Part shown: positions 34,151 through 46,525 of the stretch, in pieces | How the letters are laid out: each line of letters starts with the position of its first letter | Position numbering within the stretch: the stretch's first letter is position 1 | Program-made: the position numbers and the translations under genes | The notes under the pieces: generated by a model | The model's input: only the letters and a program-made list of their open reading frames with translations | Told to the model about the DNA's origin: nothing | Database searches by the model: none | Origin: Arbacia lixula | Lineage: Eukaryota; Echinodermata; Echinoidea; Arbacioida; Arbaciidae | Assembly (NCBI GenBank): GCA_963669155.1 | Contig: OZ022593.1 | Span: 5,314,785-5,378,784, forward strand | Reading direction: 5' to 3' | DNA: 64,000 nt

Positions 34151-35064
34151 ATAAGCAAGCCCACAAATACGCTGTCTCAGTAACGACTGGTGACTCTTCC
34201 TTGTGCTAAATCAGATTCTCAATGTTTATGCTTCCCATCAGCTAAAGTTGAAATTATGATTTTGGTAAATTAAAATTCTTGTTGTTGATAAGCGTCTGAA
34301 TACAAAGTTTATGATTTGTCAAATTCGATTGGGATTGTTTGAACTTAGCTCCCACTATGTTACAACAGGTACAATTTGGGATATCTCATGAAGCACAAGA
34401 AAGGGTCATCAGTCATGTATAAAGTCATTTTTAGCTTAAGAAGAGCTTGATGAAACACCCCCCAGTTCTCATCCGTAACGACTACCATCTCTCTCTATCT
34501 TCAAGTGAGAACAAGGTTCCGTGCTCCACAATTGTGCAAGAGGTAGGGTCCCAAGATGAATCAAGTCTTCTCACTTGTTCCCATTTTGTCATCTTTTCTA
34601 GGTGTGTTTGCCTCTCTGTCTCTCTCTGTCTATCTCCTTCCCCCTTCCCCCGTCCCCCGTGTATTTGCTACCTCAAATGTCAAGGAAGGAGACGTATATT
34701 GTAGGAGCTGTATTGATATCGAGTGGGAAGATGCAATAGCTTTTGCATTACCTAACAGTATCTTGGAACAGGTGGTGGAATTTGATTTGTTTAAGAAAAA
34801 AAATCCCCTCCACATGGATTTTTATTGATTCTCATTCGCAACAAATTAACAAACATCTTCAAGAGAACTAACATATTCAATATATTCAAATATTTGTTGA
34901 ACTGTCGGGTTGACAGAAGACAAACATGTTATCAATGATGGAATCCATCAGAATAAAGATAAACACCACAGCTAGGTACAGCATTAGGTAGCACCCCTGA
35001 CCACCTGTCCACACCATTCAGCCCAGAACAACAGATCTGGTTCACAAATCACATTGTTCCTGGC
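34151..35064. other. Unassigned stretch with CT-rich patch
   Basis: A CTCTCTGTCTCT-rich patch at 34610-34660 makes low-complexity frames. No recognised exon. Confidence 0.45.
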
Positions 35065-35099
35065 TAATGCTAGGTTCACACTGCCGATCAGATCAACTC

Positions 35100-35579
35100 G
35101 ATCAATCCCGATCAAGCTATTTTGGCCTGATCGCGTTCGCTCGCCTAGGGTATTCGGGGTGAGTCTACCTTGATCGGCATCGCTCCTGCTTCCTTCTCGA
35201 TAATTTTTGACAGTCAAAAATTATCGAGTAGGAAGCCCGAGCGCCAACAGTTCGGGTAGCGATCGAAAAGAGGTCGAGTTGATCGGGAAACGGTCGTATA
35301 GAAATCTTGTTCGGTCGGGATGGAATTTTCCAACCACTTAGTTCCCGATCATCTCGATTTATGCTCGAATACTACACGATTGGTTCCCGATCATTTCGAT
35401 CCAGGAATCGTCCGTTTCATGAATGACTCGACTGTTGCGTCAACGCTACACGACTGCTAGCGATCTCTACTCGACTGAACTCGATTACGTTTCGACCGAC
35501 ACCAGACCACACTCGATCACATCCCGAGTACTTTTCGACCGCAGTCGATCGATCCAAACGCAACTCGACGAGCACACGT
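35100..35579. repeat. TCGA/GATC-rich subterminal repeats, left
   Basis: Short motifs such as ACTCGAC, CGATC and TTCGACC recur about every 10 bp. A local hairpin (TCGATAATTTTTGAC and complement) sits at 35197-35228. Frames here are Arg/Ser/Thr-rich artefacts. Confidence 0.75.
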
Positions 35580-36083
35580 CTGTTCAGTGGAAATATGTGT
35601 CCTTTATTTTAAAATAGTTTTTCCTTATTTTTCTCAGCACTGATAAGCCCCGCCTCCAAAATATCCTCCAACTCAAGATTCCCACTGTGACATCATCAAA
35701 GGTAGAAATTAGCAGGATAATAAGCAGAATTTATGCACAAACTAACATTGCAATGACTACCTCCACCTGCCCACAAGATCATCACATGTCTTCACACAAT
35801 ACCATCTAACTACCTTTCATGTGGGAATAATCGTTTCCTTATGCAGTTATGTCAGAAATGTGCTAGCTATGTCATGTATATGATGCTATTATAAGCACAG
35901 GTAGTCATTGCAATGTTTATTTTGTGCATAAATTATGTCTATTATCCTGCTTATTTCTACCTTTGGTGATGTCACAGGGGGAATCTTGAGTTTGAGGATA
36001 TTTTGGAGGCGGGGCTTGTCAGTGCTGAGAAAAAATATAGAAAAACTATTTTAAAATATAGGACACATATTTCCATTGAACAG
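35580..36083. mobile_element. Palindromic MITE, family 4
   Basis: CTGTTCAGTGGAAATATGTG at the left and CATATTTCCATTGAACAG at the right. The arms (about 190 bp each) share AAAATAGTTTTTC, GCCCCGCCTCCAAAATATCC and AGCAGGATAATA with their complements. A short loop lies near 35770-35880. Confidence 0.9.
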
Positions 36084-36600
36084 TTAGTGATTTTGTTATA
36101 TACATTAAGTTGCATCAACAGAAGTCAACATATATTTTGATGACAGGGGCAATTTAAACTTGTACAAATGGATCAATAATATCCAGATGAAATAATAAAC
36201 CTATTGTACATAATTAGTACGCTTCTCAATGCATAAGTTTGGACTAAGACACTTCACTGAAGGGAAGATAACAGAATAGTTAGTGTCTGCTTTGATTGCT
36301 TAAGCGTTGGGAGGGGGTAGCTTAATAAGGCAAGGCTCGAAACAGTAAACCTTATCATCCGTCCGTATTTACCTCACCACATGTCCGTAATTCCCCACTT
36401 TGAATCGGGGAATAGCGGACATCTATGACAGTACTTTTTTAAAATAACTTGCAAAAGAATTAACGCTGTTTGCCATTATTTATGCCATAATGAGGGAATA
36501 CCGCCCAGGTACATGATACGATGTCTATTTGATGATGGAACTACTCGTTGTGCTAATACAGGAGTTTGAAATTTTATGTCCGTATTTACCTACTACTCCT
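36084..36600. other. Unassigned stretch with one hairpin
   Basis: GTCCGTAATTCCCC at 36383 pairs with GGGGAATAGCGGAC ending at 36420. Nothing else is recognised. Confidence 0.55.
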
Positions 36601-36619
36601 ACTACTACCCCATGTCGAA

Positions 36620-36909
36620 ATTCCTATAGAAACCAGTAGAGAGCGCCTACTGGTTTCTACTGGTTTTTCATAAACCAGTAGAGTCTACTGGTCTGATGAA
36701 GAACTGCAAAATCAAACCAGTAGAAACCAGTAAAAACCAGTAGAAAAAGTAAAGTTTAATGGTATTGAAGACCAGCAGAAACCAGTGAGATCTAATGATT
36801 TGAAAAGGAGTGTGGAAAAATCAAAGTCAAAACAGTAGAAACCAATATAAACCAGTGAGATCTAATGGTTTCAAATGGAGTGTGAAAAATACAAAGTCAA
36901 ACCAGTAGA
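36620..36909. repeat. AAACCAGTAG-rich repeat, left block
   Basis: AAACCAGTAG and its complement CTACTGGTTT recur many times; at 36640-36690 they face each other as hairpins. The block passes into a ~116-bp-type unit with GATCTAATGGTTT and GGAGTGTGAAAAATACAAAG, broken at 36909 by a retrotransposon. Confidence 0.85.
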
Positions 36910-39304
36910 CTCACAGTCTTTCAATGATCTTCTTGAGTCTCTGTGTTGCACACAGTTAGTTGATTTTTGTACCCATACACATGGTCATACACTTGACTTG
37001 TTGATCAGGCGGCAGTCTGACGATACCATTGTAGTTGGAAAACCTTGGGCCTATCCAACTTTGATCTCTGATCACTTTCCTGTAATGTGCTACCTCAATT
37101 CAAGTAGAGTTCACTTTCCGATCAAGAAGATCACATTTCGAAGGCTATCTGCAATCAATACTGATTTGTTAAAAGAAGATATTGTTGAAAGTCGTCTTTG
37201 TAAGGAAATTCCCAATGACGTTTCTGAACTAGCTACATTGTATGATACAACACTCAGAGAAGTGTTAGACAAGCATGCACCAAGGGTAGTAAAAAATGTG
37301 GTCCTGAGACCTAAGGTGCCTTGGTTAAATGATAGCATATTGGAGAAAAAACGGAAAAAGAGGAAAGCTGAGAAGCGTTGGTCAAAGACGAGAACAGATG
37401 AAGACTGGAAAGAATACAAGTCAGCTAGAAACGCTTATTCTTTCCATTTGTATGAAGCACGCAAAGCCCATCACATAGTGTTGGTGTCTGAAAATAAAGA
37501 AAATCCAAAAACACTGTTTAATGTCGTGAAAGGTCTGTTAAACATGTCTAACAAACAGCCAGTTATACCAAATAATGTTGATAGTAAAACCTTTGTCAAT
37601 AGCTTAGGGAATTACTTCTTGGATAAAGTTCAGAAAATTCATGATGATATTGAATCCAAAATCAGTAATGTTAACAAATTAATCACTGACGAAATCTCAC
37701 TTGATAAAGAAATTGCAGTTCTCACAGATTTTAAAGAATTGTCTGAACATGATGTTAAAATCTTGATCATGAAGCTCAGTAAAAAATCCTGTCCATTGGA
37801 CCCAATGCCCACAAAAATGCTTATGCAATATTTGGATGTATTATTACCTGTCATAACCTCTGTGATCAATACATCTCTGTCAACAGGGCAGTTTCCTGCT
37901 CTGTGGAAAGTTGCACTTGTTAAACCGCTGTTGAAAAAGTCAGGTATTGGTACAGAATTTTGCAATCTGAGGCCTATTAGTAATCTTCAGTACATTTCAA
38001 AGTTGGTAGAAGGCGCTGCTACCCAACAAATCCTTGAGCACATTGATTCTCACTCACTCTTGCCAATCAACCAATCAGCCTACCGAAAATTTCATAGCAC
38101 TGAAACAGCACTCCTAAGAATCAAAAGTGATCTTCTAATGTCAATGGATGACCAGAAGATTAGTATACTGCTCTTACTTGATTTGACCGGCGCTTTTGAC
38201 ACTATTGACCATTTGTCTCTGTTACAAACTTTAAAAAGTCATTTTGGGATAAATGGTACAGTTTTTGCTTGGATCGAATCTTACTTGGCTGATAGAAAAC
38301 AGACGGTTGAAATGAATGATATTGAGTCAGATGTGTTTAAGGTACCTTTTGGTGTCCCTCAAGGGTCACGTCTAGGACCCTTACTTTTTACATTGTATAC
38401 AAGCAGACTCCTCACAAATATTGAAAAGGAGTTCCCCATTATTACTTGTCACTGCTACGCAGATGACACCCAAATATATTTGTCATTCTGTCCTAACACA
38501 CCAAATGAAGACTACTGTATCAGTGTGTTAGAAACATGCATTGATTACATCAGAGCCTGGATGTTGCAAAACAAATTGATGTTGAATGATAAGAAAACAG
38601 AGCTGTTAGTCATTGGTACTCCACGTCAAGTATCCAAGTTTCGGACAAATGGTATATCAGTACGTGGCACTGTTATAAAACCGTCCCATAGCGTAAGAAA
38701 CCTAGGAGTCTTATTCGATACCCATTTAAGCATGGATTCACAAATTACTAGTGTATGCAAATCAGCATATTACATGATTTATAATCTGAGGCGCATTCGT
38801 AAATATTTTGATCAAGATAGCATGAAAAGTGTAGTTCACGCATGCATTACGAGTAAATTAGATTACTGTAATAGTGTACTGTACGGATTACCAGACTCAC
38901 AGATAGTAAAGTTACAGCGGGTTCAAAATACATGTGCAAGATTGATTTGTAATCTTCCAAAATTTGCCCATGTTACACCATTGTTAAGAGACTTGCACTG
39001 GCTGCCCGTACGCCAAAGAATTGAATTCAAGATGTTGGTGATAGTCTTTAAAGCGTTAAATGATCAGGCTCCTAGATACATTAATGAATTACTGCATTTT
39101 AAATGTCAAACCCATGGTCATAATCTCCGCAGTACACAAGACACATCGTTGTTGCAAGTCCCCCAAATCAGAACAAAAGTAACCCTAGGTGACCGATCAT
39201 TCTTTTGTGCAGCTCCTAGATTGTGGAATAAACTACCTGTAGACATCAGGAAATCTAAAACATTAGACAGCTTTAAATCAAAGGTGAAAACCTATTTGTT
39301 CTAA
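36875..39304 (+). CDS. CR1/L2-like retrotransposon ORF2: partial endonuclease + reverse transcriptase
   Basis: An open frame of 809 codons. Residues 36-43 (HGHTLDLL) and 65-70 (SDHFPV) are the end of an AP endonuclease that nicks the target; its N-terminal catalytic part is missing. A Lys/Arg-rich linker follows (about 150-185). The RT domain spans about 360-600: LRPISNLQYISKLVE, LDLTGAFDTIDH (Asp at 436), FGVPQGSRLGPLLF and CYADDTQ (YADD 528-531). A thumb and a C-terminal domain with HWLPVRQRIEFK follow. The ATG at 36875 and the first 11 codons come from the AAACCAGTAG repeat, so the annotated start is not the element's own. The RT core looks intact, but loss of the endonuclease makes autonomous movement unlikely. 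Confidence 0.92.
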   Translation: MECEKYKVKPVDSQSFNDLLESLCCTQLVDFCTHTHGHTLDLLIRRQSDDTIVVGKPWAYPTLISDHFPVMCYLNSSRVHFPIKKITFRRLSAINTDLLKEDIVESRLCKEIPNDVSELATLYDTTLREVLDKHAPRVVKNVVLRPKVPWLNDSILEKKRKKRKAEKRWSKTRTDEDWKEYKSARNAYSFHLYEARKAHHIVLVSENKENPKTLFNVVKGLLNMSNKQPVIPNNVDSKTFVNSLGNYFLDKVQKIHDDIESKISNVNKLITDEISLDKEIAVLTDFKELSEHDVKILIMKLSKKSCPLDPMPTKMLMQYLDVLLPVITSVINTSLSTGQFPALWKVALVKPLLKKSGIGTEFCNLRPISNLQYISKLVEGAATQQILEHIDSHSLLPINQSAYRKFHSTETALLRIKSDLLMSMDDQKISILLLLDLTGAFDTIDHLSLLQTLKSHFGINGTVFAWIESYLADRKQTVEMNDIESDVFKVPFGVPQGSRLGPLLFTLYTSRLLTNIEKEFPIITCHCYADDTQIYLSFCPNTPNEDYCISVLETCIDYIRAWMLQNKLMLNDKKTELLVIGTPRQVSKFRTNGISVRGTVIKPSHSVRNLGVLFDTHLSMDSQITSVCKSAYYMIYNLRRIRKYFDQDSMKSVVHACITSKLDYCNSVLYGLPDSQIVKLQRVQNTCARLICNLPKFAHVTPLLRDLHWLPVRQRIEFKMLVIVFKALNDQAPRYINELLHFKCQTHGHNLRSTQDTSLLQVPQIRTKVTLGDRSFFCAAPRLWNKLPVDIRKSKTLDSFKSKVKTYLF

Positions 39305-39447
39305 ACACAGACCTAATCTACTTCTGACCATGATTTAAGATTATACAGCATTACGTAGTAGAAGTGCATATAAAAGCTCTTGTAGCGCAGTAGAATATAT
39401 AAATATAGTTTCTGCGCTCTATAAATGATTTTATTATTATTATTATT
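36910..39447 (+). mobile_element. 5'-truncated CR1/L2-like non-LTR retrotransposon
   Basis: The 5' edge lies inside the endonuclease coding region, directly after AAACCAGTAGA. The 3' end reads TCTGCGCTCTATAAATG, then an ATT repeat, and the repeat array resumes with AGAAACC. Short-repeat 3' tails are typical of this group. The flanking array is interrupted with little or no target duplication (a few bases at most). A decayed relative is at 7965-8815. Confidence 0.9.
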
Positions 39448-39765
39448 AGAAACCATTAGAGATTGGGTCAGTGAATTCTATTGGTATTGGAGACCAGTAG
39501 AAACCAATAGAAACCAGTAAGATCTAATGGTTTGAAAAGGAGTGTGAAAAATACAAAGTCAAACCAGTAGAAACCATTAGAGACCAGTGAATTCTACTGG
39601 TATTGGAGACCAGTAGAAACCAATAGAAACCAGTAAGATCTAATGGTTTGAAAAGGAGTGTGAAAAATACAAAGTCAAACCAGTAGAAACCATTAGAGAC
39701 CAGTGAATTCTACTGGTATTGGAGACCAGTAGAAACCAAAAGAAACCAATAGAAATAGAGATGCT
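39448..39765. repeat. AAACCAGTAG repeat, right block (116-bp units)
   Basis: About 2.7 units with a 116-bp period: ATACAAAGTCAAACCAGTAG starts at about 39551 and 39667. It resumes the same unit that ends at 36909, in register. Confidence 0.88.
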
Positions 39766-40164
39766 CATGAATATTCATGAATGTATTCATGAGTCATAAT
39801 TTTTTACTTTTATATGGATAACATCCACATAACCAGATAAAAGGAATTTTACCAATTAATGATTTCAAGTTTAAAAATAGAATAGTGAATGCCACCTACT
39901 TAAGTGAAGACAAGAATGATAACAACAAAAAATGCTTTTCTTAAGATTGTAGTAACCAATATATTATGTGCCTAATAACCGTACTACTATATAATATGAA
40001 AGTGTGTGAAAATAAAGAGAGGAATTAGGATAGATATAGGATAGGAAAGGGATAAGTATAGGATAGGATAGAGTTAGTCTAAAACAATATATGCCTTACT
40101 TTGGAAACTTGGATTAACCTAATGTACTTTTAATCATTTTACATCAATATTTTAATTTTGATTC
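39766..40164. other. AT-rich interior of the CCAGTAG element
   Basis: GGATAG-type short repeats at 40028-40070. No coding signal. Confidence 0.5.
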
Positions 40165-40320
40165 CTACAGGTCTCCTAATGGTTCCAGTAGGTATTCTAC
40201 TGGAATGTTCTAATGGTTTCTACTGGAAATCATTTCACTTTCCATATTCAAACCAGTAGAAAATTTCCAGTAGAAACCAGTAAAAATTCTAATCGTTTTT
40301 CTCTACTGGTTTCTACTAGT
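40165..40320. repeat. AAACCAGTAG repeat, distal inverted block
   Basis: CTACTGG and AAACCAGTAG in both orientations. CTCTACTGGTTTCTACT near 40300 mirrors the GAAACCAGTAGAGAG at 36629-36645, suggesting the two blocks are ends of a foldback element. Confidence 0.7.
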
Positions 40321-40333
40321 TTTTCGTCCTGGG

Positions 40334-41309
<976 letters not shown>

Positions 41310-41610
41310 ACCTCCTCGAATTAAAATCGTGTAGAAATCGTGTAGACGTCGAGTTGGTCTACGCGGTCTAGTACAGATCGAGTACTTACCATGTATCGAT
41401 CGTGTATTGATTGAGAAGAGATCGGTATGTTCGAGTGGAGATCGATGTGCTGGTCGAGGAGATGAACTAGAGGAATCGTAAAGGGTCGGGCGTAGGTCGT
41501 AAACGATCGAATAGCGGTCCGGAAGGGATCGTGTTGAAAGACGATCAATCATTTAGTCGAGATTGGTCTGGGTAAAATGGGTGATCGGGCTTGATCGAAC
41601 TTGATCGACT
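41310..41610. repeat. TCGA/GATC-rich subterminal repeats, right
   Basis: The inverted counterpart of 35100-35579: TAGTCGAG, GATCGTGT and GTCGAG motifs at roughly 10-bp spacing. The 111-codon minus-strand frame is a repeat translation. Confidence 0.75.
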
Positions 41611-41959
41611 TGATCTGATCGGCAGTGTGAACCTAGCATAAGCAGCGCAGACATGCAGCCAAAGAAGGCCAACCTTCACTGCAAACTGAAATAGGCAACA
41701 CATTAAAGATGCATCTTCATATAATCAAATTCCTGAATGGAAAACACCCTTTTTTCATTTTTGTTTCATTCACAATTCGAGTCTGCAATGAACATTTCCT
41801 CTTTTAAGTGATTAATAATAGACACTCTAATATTGCTCTGCTGCAATGGTTGGTTCCTGCATAACATTCAGGTCCTGTGTGCAGTGCATTCATCATCTCA
41901 ACAAGATTGCTTCCATATTAGTCTTCAGTTTATTGAACTTTTATATCCTTGTCTGCTCT

Positions 41960-41965
41960 GGTGTA

Positions 41966-41998
<33 letters not shown>

Positions 41999-42215
41999 GT
42001 GTGTATGTGTATGTGTATGTGTGTATGTATGTGTATGTGTGTGTATGCCTATGTATGTATGTGTGGGTGTATTTGTGTATGTGTGTATGTGTGTATGTGT
42101 GTATGTATATCTATGTGTATGTGTGTGTGTGTATGTATATGTATGTGTGTGTGTGTGTATGTGTGTATGTGCATTAGTATATTGAGTCTGTGTCTGTGTG
42201 TGTGTTTGTGTAAAT
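41960..42215. repeat. TG/TATG microsatellite
   Basis: (TGTATG)n and (TG)n mixture. The Cys/Val- and Tyr/Val-rich frames of up to 127 codons are translations of the repeat. Confidence 0.95.
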
Positions 42216-44223
42216 ATATATGTGTATAAAGTTGTGCAATCAAAACACTGAAATGCCTGTCTTATATTAGTGAAAAGTTATATATTTTTCATATATTGTA
42301 GACTTTTAAACAGTATTTTTTTTGTTGATGAAATAAGATATAAATATCGGGGCTATATTCACGAATATGGCCCCTGGTAGACTGACCATAAAGAAAGATC
42401 GATAAGAAAATATGCATCACTGTACGTTTGAATTAGGATATTATAACGCCTTTTTGATTGTCAGTTGATCCTTGCCGGCGTGCAGGTTGCACAGTAATTT
42501 GCACATTTCCTGCGCAGGTGGTATTGAAAAGAACCATCTGGACAGGAAATATCTTGACTCTGAGCTTAATGAGAAAACTCAGAATTCTGGGCAAACCAAG
42601 TGACACTGTCTCTAAACAGAGTCACTTTTGACAGAGAAACATAATATTCTAGAATGTGGCTATACTGTGGCTGCACTATGTCTACCTAGCAGGAGGTGAA
42701 GGTTATTTCTATAATAAACTTGCAATTAAGTTGTATTTGAAGGAGCAGGCTTGACGCTTGCCTGTTCCTTTCTCTCTCCTCAACTTTCTTTCTCCATTTA
42801 TCTCTCCCTTTTCCCTCTATGTTTCTCTCAATCATTATCGCTACACCCCCCACGCCCTCATAACCCCTTTCTCCCCCCCCCCCCCCAGTACCCAAAACTA
42901 TGCATACTTCGACTGCGAGAATATTGCCTAGTTGGTGTGGTGATAAGTTTTACTGGTAATATCTTGAGACATTGTAGTCAGACTTTAAGTTATGATTATC
43001 TTGTACACAGTTATAAGCAAGGTGTACTAGATCTTAAGGGAAATTGATAGTTTGGAGTAGTTTATCCCTTTGAGATACATAGAGTGAGGCTATTGATACA
43101 CATTTTGTTCAAATGGAGAACATTTGAAGATAAAGACATAGATGTGAATACATTATAAAATATTGAATTTTGCACCTCACAAATCACCAAGAATCAGGGT
43201 AAAAAAAAGCAATGCCGGTCATGAATGTTGAGGCGACATGTTCGAAAGTAAATTTTTACATGTTTCCAAAAGATTTATATTGCAGAGAGTGAATGATTAC
43301 TTGGCAGAAGTCTTTTTATTACAACATTGTCTCTTTCGTGTCATCTCAAAATGCCTGGAATGTTGATCGATGACCAGGAATGATTGTTGAACATTTCCTC
43401 ACATACTGCTAGCCCCAAATTTCCAATTGATTAAGGCTAGGAAGCCGAGCACTAACCTGTTTATTCTAGCTCAGTGCATCCGGAACCAATCATGTGGGTA
43501 AGTGAGTTGCATTCAGAGCCTTGGGGTCGCTGTATGCCAACAATACTCAGACTACATTTAGCTGGTAAAAATAGCAAATAATCATAACAGGCTCCTACCC
43601 TGGGGTTACAGTTAGACATGCATTAGGGGTTTGAGGATCCCACGTCCAGTGCCTAGTTCAGTGACCAAACAATGTTTGTTCAGGTAAGGTTGATGTTAGG
43701 GGGTACGCTTGGTTTGTATGAGAATTTAGAAGTTGCTGAACTATCAACCACCCCCACCCACCACCTTTTCCAAATTAATGCAAGGTCCAGCATGGTAAGG
43801 TTAACAGTGTGCATCTTGTATAGACTAAAACATGCATGCCCTTTTCCTTCAACACACAATGATACACCCATATGCCCATAGGAATACATTAATCTCTTTT
43901 CTATGCAATTGGCATGGCAACCTGTGATGCTTCCAACAATGTTCTGTGTACCTTGTAAGCATTGCATATATAGCATCCTTGCCACATTGCAAATATTGAT
44001 TGCAAAACAGAGTCCACTGGATCAATTTGGTTATTGTTTTTCTATGTTTGGGTCTGTGTAGTGTTGTGAAATAGAATCATTTGATGGTCACAGTCACAAA
44101 TACATTTTGTTTGCACAACTCAGGCATCCTGGCACTAAAAATAAACACTGCTGCCACAGAATAGCAGCCTCTCTAGCAAGGGATGGGTTAAGGAGGGGTG
44201 CTTGTGGCTGTAGGAGCTCCATA
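42216..44223. other. Unassigned stretch
   Basis: A TTCTCTCC-rich patch (42760-42840) and a C run (42873-42886) give low-complexity frames. No recognised exon or repeat edge. Confidence 0.45.
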
Positions 44224-44466
44224 CTGCCTTCCTGTGACAAAAGGAAGCAAGTGACAGATCACTCAAATTTGGGTTATTGGTACCCTCAGATTGTACTCAG
44301 CATTCTTCACATACAGGCAAAATCTGGAGAATAAATATTCATCTTGTTCCAAGATGTAACACGGTGTGGTATTGCATTGATGCTAATGCAAGTGACAGGC
44401 ACATTTTGCTTACTTGCAAGAAAAGTATGTTTTGTTTAGCTGTTTCCTTTTGCCAGTGTAAGGCAG
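44224..44466. mobile_element. MITE, family 5, copy 1
   Basis: GTGACAAAAGGAAGCAAGTG near the left end faces TTTCCTTTTGCCAGTGTAAG at the right end. The interior GAATAAATATTCATCTTG and GCATTGATGCTAATGCAAGT blocks match the inverted copy at 48990-49240. Confidence 0.75.
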
Positions 44467-44659
44467 CGTAGGTTCTTCTGTACACAGTAGGATGCAGTGC
44501 TCAAGTGTTTCTGCATGGGGAGATAAAAGTAAACGTTTTTTTCCTGTGAAATCCAGGCAAGTTCACAAGTACCCTGGGAGAATTCTGAGTATGTGAGGAA
44601 GATAGCTATGACAAATAACAAATGGCTACATAGGTCAAACATCAACAGACCCTCCATCA

Positions 44660-44826
44660 ATCAGGGTGGAGAGGAGGGAAGGTGGTGTGGGCAGGACGGA
44701 GGAAGGGTCAGAGGGTGTGGGGAGAGAGGGAGCAAAAGAGTGGGAGGAGGAGGAGGAAGATATAAGAGATGAGAGATGAGAGATGAAGGGGAGGCGGATG
44801 TGGAGAGAGGAGAGAGAGAGATAGAT

Positions 44827-44858
<32 letters not shown>

Positions 44859-45655
44859 ACCTGTGGGGGAGAGGTTAAGGGGATGATGGAGATAGAGAAA
44901 TAATAGAGGGAGACATGGAGAATAGAGAAAAAAGAGAAGGTGAGGAGAGAGAGAGAAGTGAGAGGGTGAAAGGGGATAGAGATAGAGAGCTAAAAACGGA
45001 TAGGGAGAGATGGCAAATAGAACAGGGGACTAGGGGAAATGGAGAGGGGGAGAAGGAAAGGAGGATAGAGATGGAGAGATAAAAGAAGGTAGGAGAGATA
45101 AAGAGAGAAGTGAGAGGGGGAAATGAGATAGAGATAGATATAGAGAGATAGAGAGAATGGAAGAGGGAGAGATGGAGAATAGAGAAGGAGATGGAGAGAG
45201 AAAAGAGAAGGGGGGAGAGATAGAGAGAGAGAGAAGTGAGAGGACGAGGAGAGAAAGAGAGAAGTGAGAGGGGGAAAGGGGATAGAGATGGAGAGAAAAA
45301 ATAGGAAGAGGGAGAGATGGAGAATAGAGATGGGTACTAGGGGAGATGGAGAGAGAAAAGAGAAGGGGGATGAAAGAGAAAGAAAGAGAGAGAGAGAATC
45401 TGGGGGGCAGAAGGTAAGGGGAATAGAGATACCGAGATAAAAATGGGAGTGGAGAAATGGAGAATAGAGAGGGGTACTAGGGGAGATGGAGAGAGAAAAG
45501 AGAAGTGGGAGTAGAGAGAGAGAGGGAGAGAGAGAGAAAGGGAGTGAGAGATAGTAAGATGGAGAAAGAAAGTTTGAGATAGAGAGAGGGAGAGAGAGAG
45601 AAAAACATGTGAGAGAGGAAAAAGGAGAGAGAGAGAGACATAGGAGAAGAGGATG
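44660..45655. repeat. 1-kb GA-rich polypurine tract
   Basis: Almost only purines on the + strand: GAGAGA, GGAGATAGAG and GGGAAAGGGG variants. Recurring phrases such as GGAGATGGAGAGAGAAAAGA point to a degraded minisatellite. The minus-strand frames are Ser/Leu/Pro-rich artefacts. Such tracts can adopt triplex structures. Confidence 0.95.
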
Positions 45656-46525
45656 ACCGGAGGTTCAAGAGCCATGGTATCATCCCATGAAGACAAATGG
45701 CGTGCACATATTAGGACAACAAATAGGACAGAGGGAATGTACTTCAGTAACTCAACAACAGACTGATAAATAACAACCTGCTTACAACCCAGAGTACATC
45801 AAGCCTGCCTTTATTCCAACTATGGTGAAAAACAGTACACATGCCACATTCCATAGATCCTGATAAAAAGAAAGTAACAAAAATATGAATTCGTGTTTGT
45901 ATACTATACTATGGACTTGACTATAAAAAGGTTTTATACCAAGTTAAAGGGAGTATAGTGTTCACAAAAACCCCACAAATCCTCAAGTTGTTCGGCCCGA
46001 ACATTTCAAGGATTTGTGGTTTAATCACAAACTACTCCAAATGTGGGTCATATGAGGGCTAATGATTTTCAACAAGTTTCTAAAATGGACAATACATAAA
46101 TTTAAGACCATTGGCAAGAAAATTGCTCACGATCACATTTTGAATGCCTTCTTGTCTTCCCAGTACAGTTTATTCCCTGTAAGTAGTAACCTCTGCTCTT
46201 TGTTTCATTTTTGTCTTCTTACCTTTTCTTATTGTTCTGGATGCCCTCTTCTCTGTATATCATCCGCCAGCCTCCCACTCTTATGTGTGACATTTTTAAT
46301 CTAAACATTTTTCCTGGGGTGGTCCCAAATGGTTCTAGATCTATCACTTATACCAACTAGCAAAACACAATTTGGTTGTATATATATTCTGTTCCACCTT
46401 TGGGAAATTACTATGTGCAAGACCACCTACTCCAAACTAGTCTGAATTCCAGACATATTATCTGACTTGTTCCTACTACTACTACACGAGTAAATTCAGT
46501 GGTGGGGCGCAGCAAGACTACGTAC
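45656..46525. other. Unassigned stretch
   Basis: AT-rich. AAATCCTCAAGTTGTTCGGC pairs with CGAACATTTCAAGGATTT around 45973-46016. No gene recognised. Confidence 0.45.

Noticed and set aside
34447-34828. Overlapping 85-90 codon frames with a TTTTCTAG upstream
   Set aside because: Low-complexity CT-rich core and no recognised domain.
41833-42243. Cys/Val/Tyr-rich frames of up to 127 codons
   Set aside because: Translations of the TG/TATG microsatellite.
45337-45707. Ser/Leu-rich minus-strand frames resembling a hydrophobic protein
   Set aside because: Produced by the GA polypurine tract.
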